Virus record (IMG/VR): IMGVR_UViG_3300044611_001304
Span: 1 to 30,960 of that record
Reading direction: 5' to 3' (one strand)
DNA: 30,960 nt
DNA from: a virus
Shown here: positions 30,430 to 30,960 of the stretch, in pieces
Layout: each line of letters starts with the position of its first letter
Numbering within the stretch: position 1 is the stretch's first letter
Translations under genes and position numbers: made by a program
The notes under the pieces: generated by a model
Told to the model about the DNA's origin: nothing
Database searches by the model: none
The model's input: the letters and a program-made list of their open reading frames with translations, nothing else

Positions 30430-30960
30430 ATGGCAAGACTAGGGATATTTACTGGAACTACACCGAATGATGGTACTGGAGATACTTTGTCTCAAGGTGC
30501 AGTAAAGGTTAATAGTAATTTTCAAGAAATTTATACAGCAATTGGTGATGGGACAAATATCACAAATACAATTTCTTTTGCAACTACTTCAACTAATGTA
30601 ATTGGGGGAATTGCCTCAGTAACAAGTTTAAATGTTTCTGATGGTATTTCCACTGTTGGTTTTTTGACCGCAAATAACATCAATGTTGTCGGAATCATAA
30701 CTGCTTCAAGTTTTATAGGCAACTTAACAGGTACAGCAACTACGGCTAATAATGTAAGTTCTATTATTAACGTAGATACCACTGGTATTATAACTGCTTC
30801 AAGTTTTGTGGGTAACTTAACTGGAACAGCAACTACAGCAACTACAGCAGTTGGTTTAAGTACAACTTCAAGCATTAATACTACTGGTATTATAACTGCT
30901 TCAAGTTTTGTAGGTAACTTAACTGGAACAGCAACTACAGCAACTACAGCAGTTGGTTTA
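30430..30960 (+). CDS. Repeat-rich tail/fibre structural protein (partial)
   Basis: An open frame running off the right edge, 177 codons long so far. The N-terminus (MARLGIFTGTTPNDGTGDTL, then KVNSNFQEIYTAIGDG) matches the phrase found at the start of many phage fibre or baseplate proteins. It is followed by repeats of the unit TTGIITASSFVGNLTGTATT, 34 residues per unit in the last two copies. Such repeats build long fibre stems. The full protein is probably much longer. Confidence 0.82.
   Translation, partial: MARLGIFTGTTPNDGTGDTLSQGAVKVNSNFQEIYTAIGDGTNITNTISFATTSTNVIGGIASVTSLNVSDGISTVGFLTANNINVVGIITASSFIGNLTGTATTANNVSSIINVDTTGIITASSFVGNLTGTATTATTAVGLSTTSSINTTGIITASSFVGNLTGTATTATTAVGL
30781..30960 (+). 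repeat. 102-bp tandem repeat inside the tail gene
   Basis: The unit beginning ACTGGTATTATAACTGCTTC occurs at 30781 and 30883 (period 102 bp, 34 codons) and is nearly identical over its length; a diverged copy lies about 93 bp earlier (near 30691). The repeat encodes the fibre repeat above. Confidence 0.8.

Noticed and set aside
30531-30875. A Val/Pro-rich 114-codon minus-strand ORF
   Set aside because: It is the antisense reading of the fibre repeats; its regularity comes from the repeat, not from a gene.

Overview
The window looks like part of a T4-like cyanophage (cyanomyovirus) genome. The evidence is a late structural block with recognisable gp25 and gp6 baseplate-wedge proteins, a very large virion protein with a YHYH-like segment, a repeat-rich tail protein, T4-type late promoter motifs (CATAAATA), and a phage speD gene. 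Base composition is AT-rich and every gene I accept lies on the + strand. I see no tRNA, CRISPR array, IS element or integrase.

Region 1 (1-15583) is an accessory/early-type region of about 45 mostly very small genes. They are packed in operons with ATGA or TGATG stop/start overlaps. Thirteen intergenic modules recur here. Each has a palindrome of the GTGCCAC...GTGGCAC type, or a variant lacking its right arm, then usually a conserved GAGCACAGACCC box, then a TATAAT-like -10, and in several cases a shared leader ending in AAGCAAAGGA. Each module stands before an operon, so the region reads as a series of independently started transcription units. Recognisable products are a tail-collar protein (1359-2591, with its own late promoter), a NUMOD3 homing-endonuclease derivative without a nuclease domain, a DEAH-box SF2 helicase, an HNH restriction-endonuclease-like gene next to an EcoRI-methylase-like adenine methyltransferase, an ArdA-like antirestriction protein, a DUF2786 protein and a DUF6011 zinc-finger protein. 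The rest are unrecognised small proteins.

Region 2 (15584-16962) is nearly non-coding and dense in structure. It holds a strong terminator, a G-quadruplex motif, a 17-bp perfect inverted repeat whose loop contains a late-promoter motif, one small gene, three helically phased DnaA-box-like sites, an array of TTCGT(T)ATA-type repeats, three units headed by ACCCCCCATAAGGTTT, and an A-tract stretch. It is the best candidate in the window for a replication origin or regulatory centre, and the most novel-looking non-coding sequence.

Region 3 (16963-30960) begins with two small genes, followed by a glycosyltransferase-like gene, a compact promoter/terminator unit, small conserved-looking genes, speD, gp25, gp6, a 2796-residue structural protein and the start of a tail protein with 102-bp (34-residue) repeats that runs off the window. 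This is the late, virion-building part of the genome. Function calls rest on motif recognition by eye; no database search was made.
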